Positions 12,199 through 12,268 of a stretch of 12,268 nt of DNA are shown here, in pieces. The stretch is from Baffinella frigidus (taxonomy: Eukaryota > Cryptophyceae > Cryptomonadales > Baffinellaceae). The notes beneath the pieces are model-generated. The model ran no database searches, was not told the DNA's origin, and saw only the letters and a list, made by a program, of their open reading frames with translations. How positions within the stretch are numbered: position 1 is the first letter of the stretch; every line of letters begins with the position of its first letter. The position numbers and the translations under genes were made by a program. The stretch is taken from assembly GCA_026770585.1 (NCBI GenBank), contig MU646678.1, positions 67,291 through 79,558 of the forward strand, in the 5' to 3' direction.

Positions 12199-12268
12199 AG
12201 GGTTTAGGGTTTAGGGCGTAGGGCGTAGGGCGTGGGGCGTAGGGCGTGGGGCGTAGGGCGTAGGGCGT
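12199..12268 (+). repeat. Telomere-like array, CGTAGGG variant
   Basis: Two TTTAGGG units lead into about eight CGTAGGG / CGTGGGG units that run off the window. A homogenised variant array, opposite in strand orientation to the CGACTCT array at the left edge. Confidence 0.95.

Noticed and set aside
12199-12268. A true telomere at the right edge
   Set aside because: The units are a CGTAGGG variant mixed with CGTGGGG and continue out of the window; similar variant blocks occur internally.

Overview
The window looks like nuclear DNA of a eukaryote, probably a protist or alga. It is packed with degenerate plant-type telomere-like heptamers (TTTAGGG with TTCAGGG, TGTAGGG, TCGAGGG and CGTAGGG variants). 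It has no bacterial-style gene layout, no long intact open reading frame, and many foldback and miniature transposon-like elements. Green algae, dinoflagellates, chromerids and oomycetes all use TTTAGGG-type telomeres, so the lineage cannot be fixed from this sequence alone.

The only recognisable protein signal is RCC1-type beta-propeller repeats, all on the minus strand and scattered over about 11 kb. In minus-strand order they form five homotypic clusters: (1) VFSGGLNHMGQLGHGNAD units at 12184-11764 with shorter remnants near 11650; (2) VACGKAHTLVLTDDG / FSFGSNLNGECGLG units at 10404-9638, with weaker scraps down to about 8985; (3) ITCGAHASFGITTHGALF / SWGNNA units at 7289-6404 plus a copy at 4136-4008; (4) a single GDVFALGSAGLVGG segment near 3700; (5) VFCGISHSAALGFDQD units at 1282-745. 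Each cluster holds one fairly intact exon-like segment and several broken copies. This is either a very intron-rich RCC1-family gene whose exons were locally duplicated, or a decayed one; I favour largely pseudogenic.

Many of these segments begin straight after a CAG, and in several the sequence before the CAG (in the sense direction) is a CCCTAAA-type tract. Telomere-like DNA therefore sits where the 3' end of an intron would be. Tracts in the opposite orientation (C-rich on the plus strand, 3538-5245) lie beside a different repeat family, with a gacctg(c/a)acgcag leader, that would read on the plus strand.

Other content includes: a three-copy miniature inverted-repeat element of about 172 bp with 2-bp matching flanks (2459-2630, 3749-3920, 9306-9478); a 208-bp inverted-repeat element flanked by 42-bp direct repeats (1770-2202); a duplicated segment of about 200 bp (3945-4231 and 7139-7383); many perfect or near-perfect palindromes; two places where one strand can form alternative hairpins (5304-5379, 8490-8853); and tandem minisatellites of 20, 28, 30, 72 and about 125 bp. 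The window opens in a CGACTCT array and closes in a CGTAGGG array, in opposite strand orientations.
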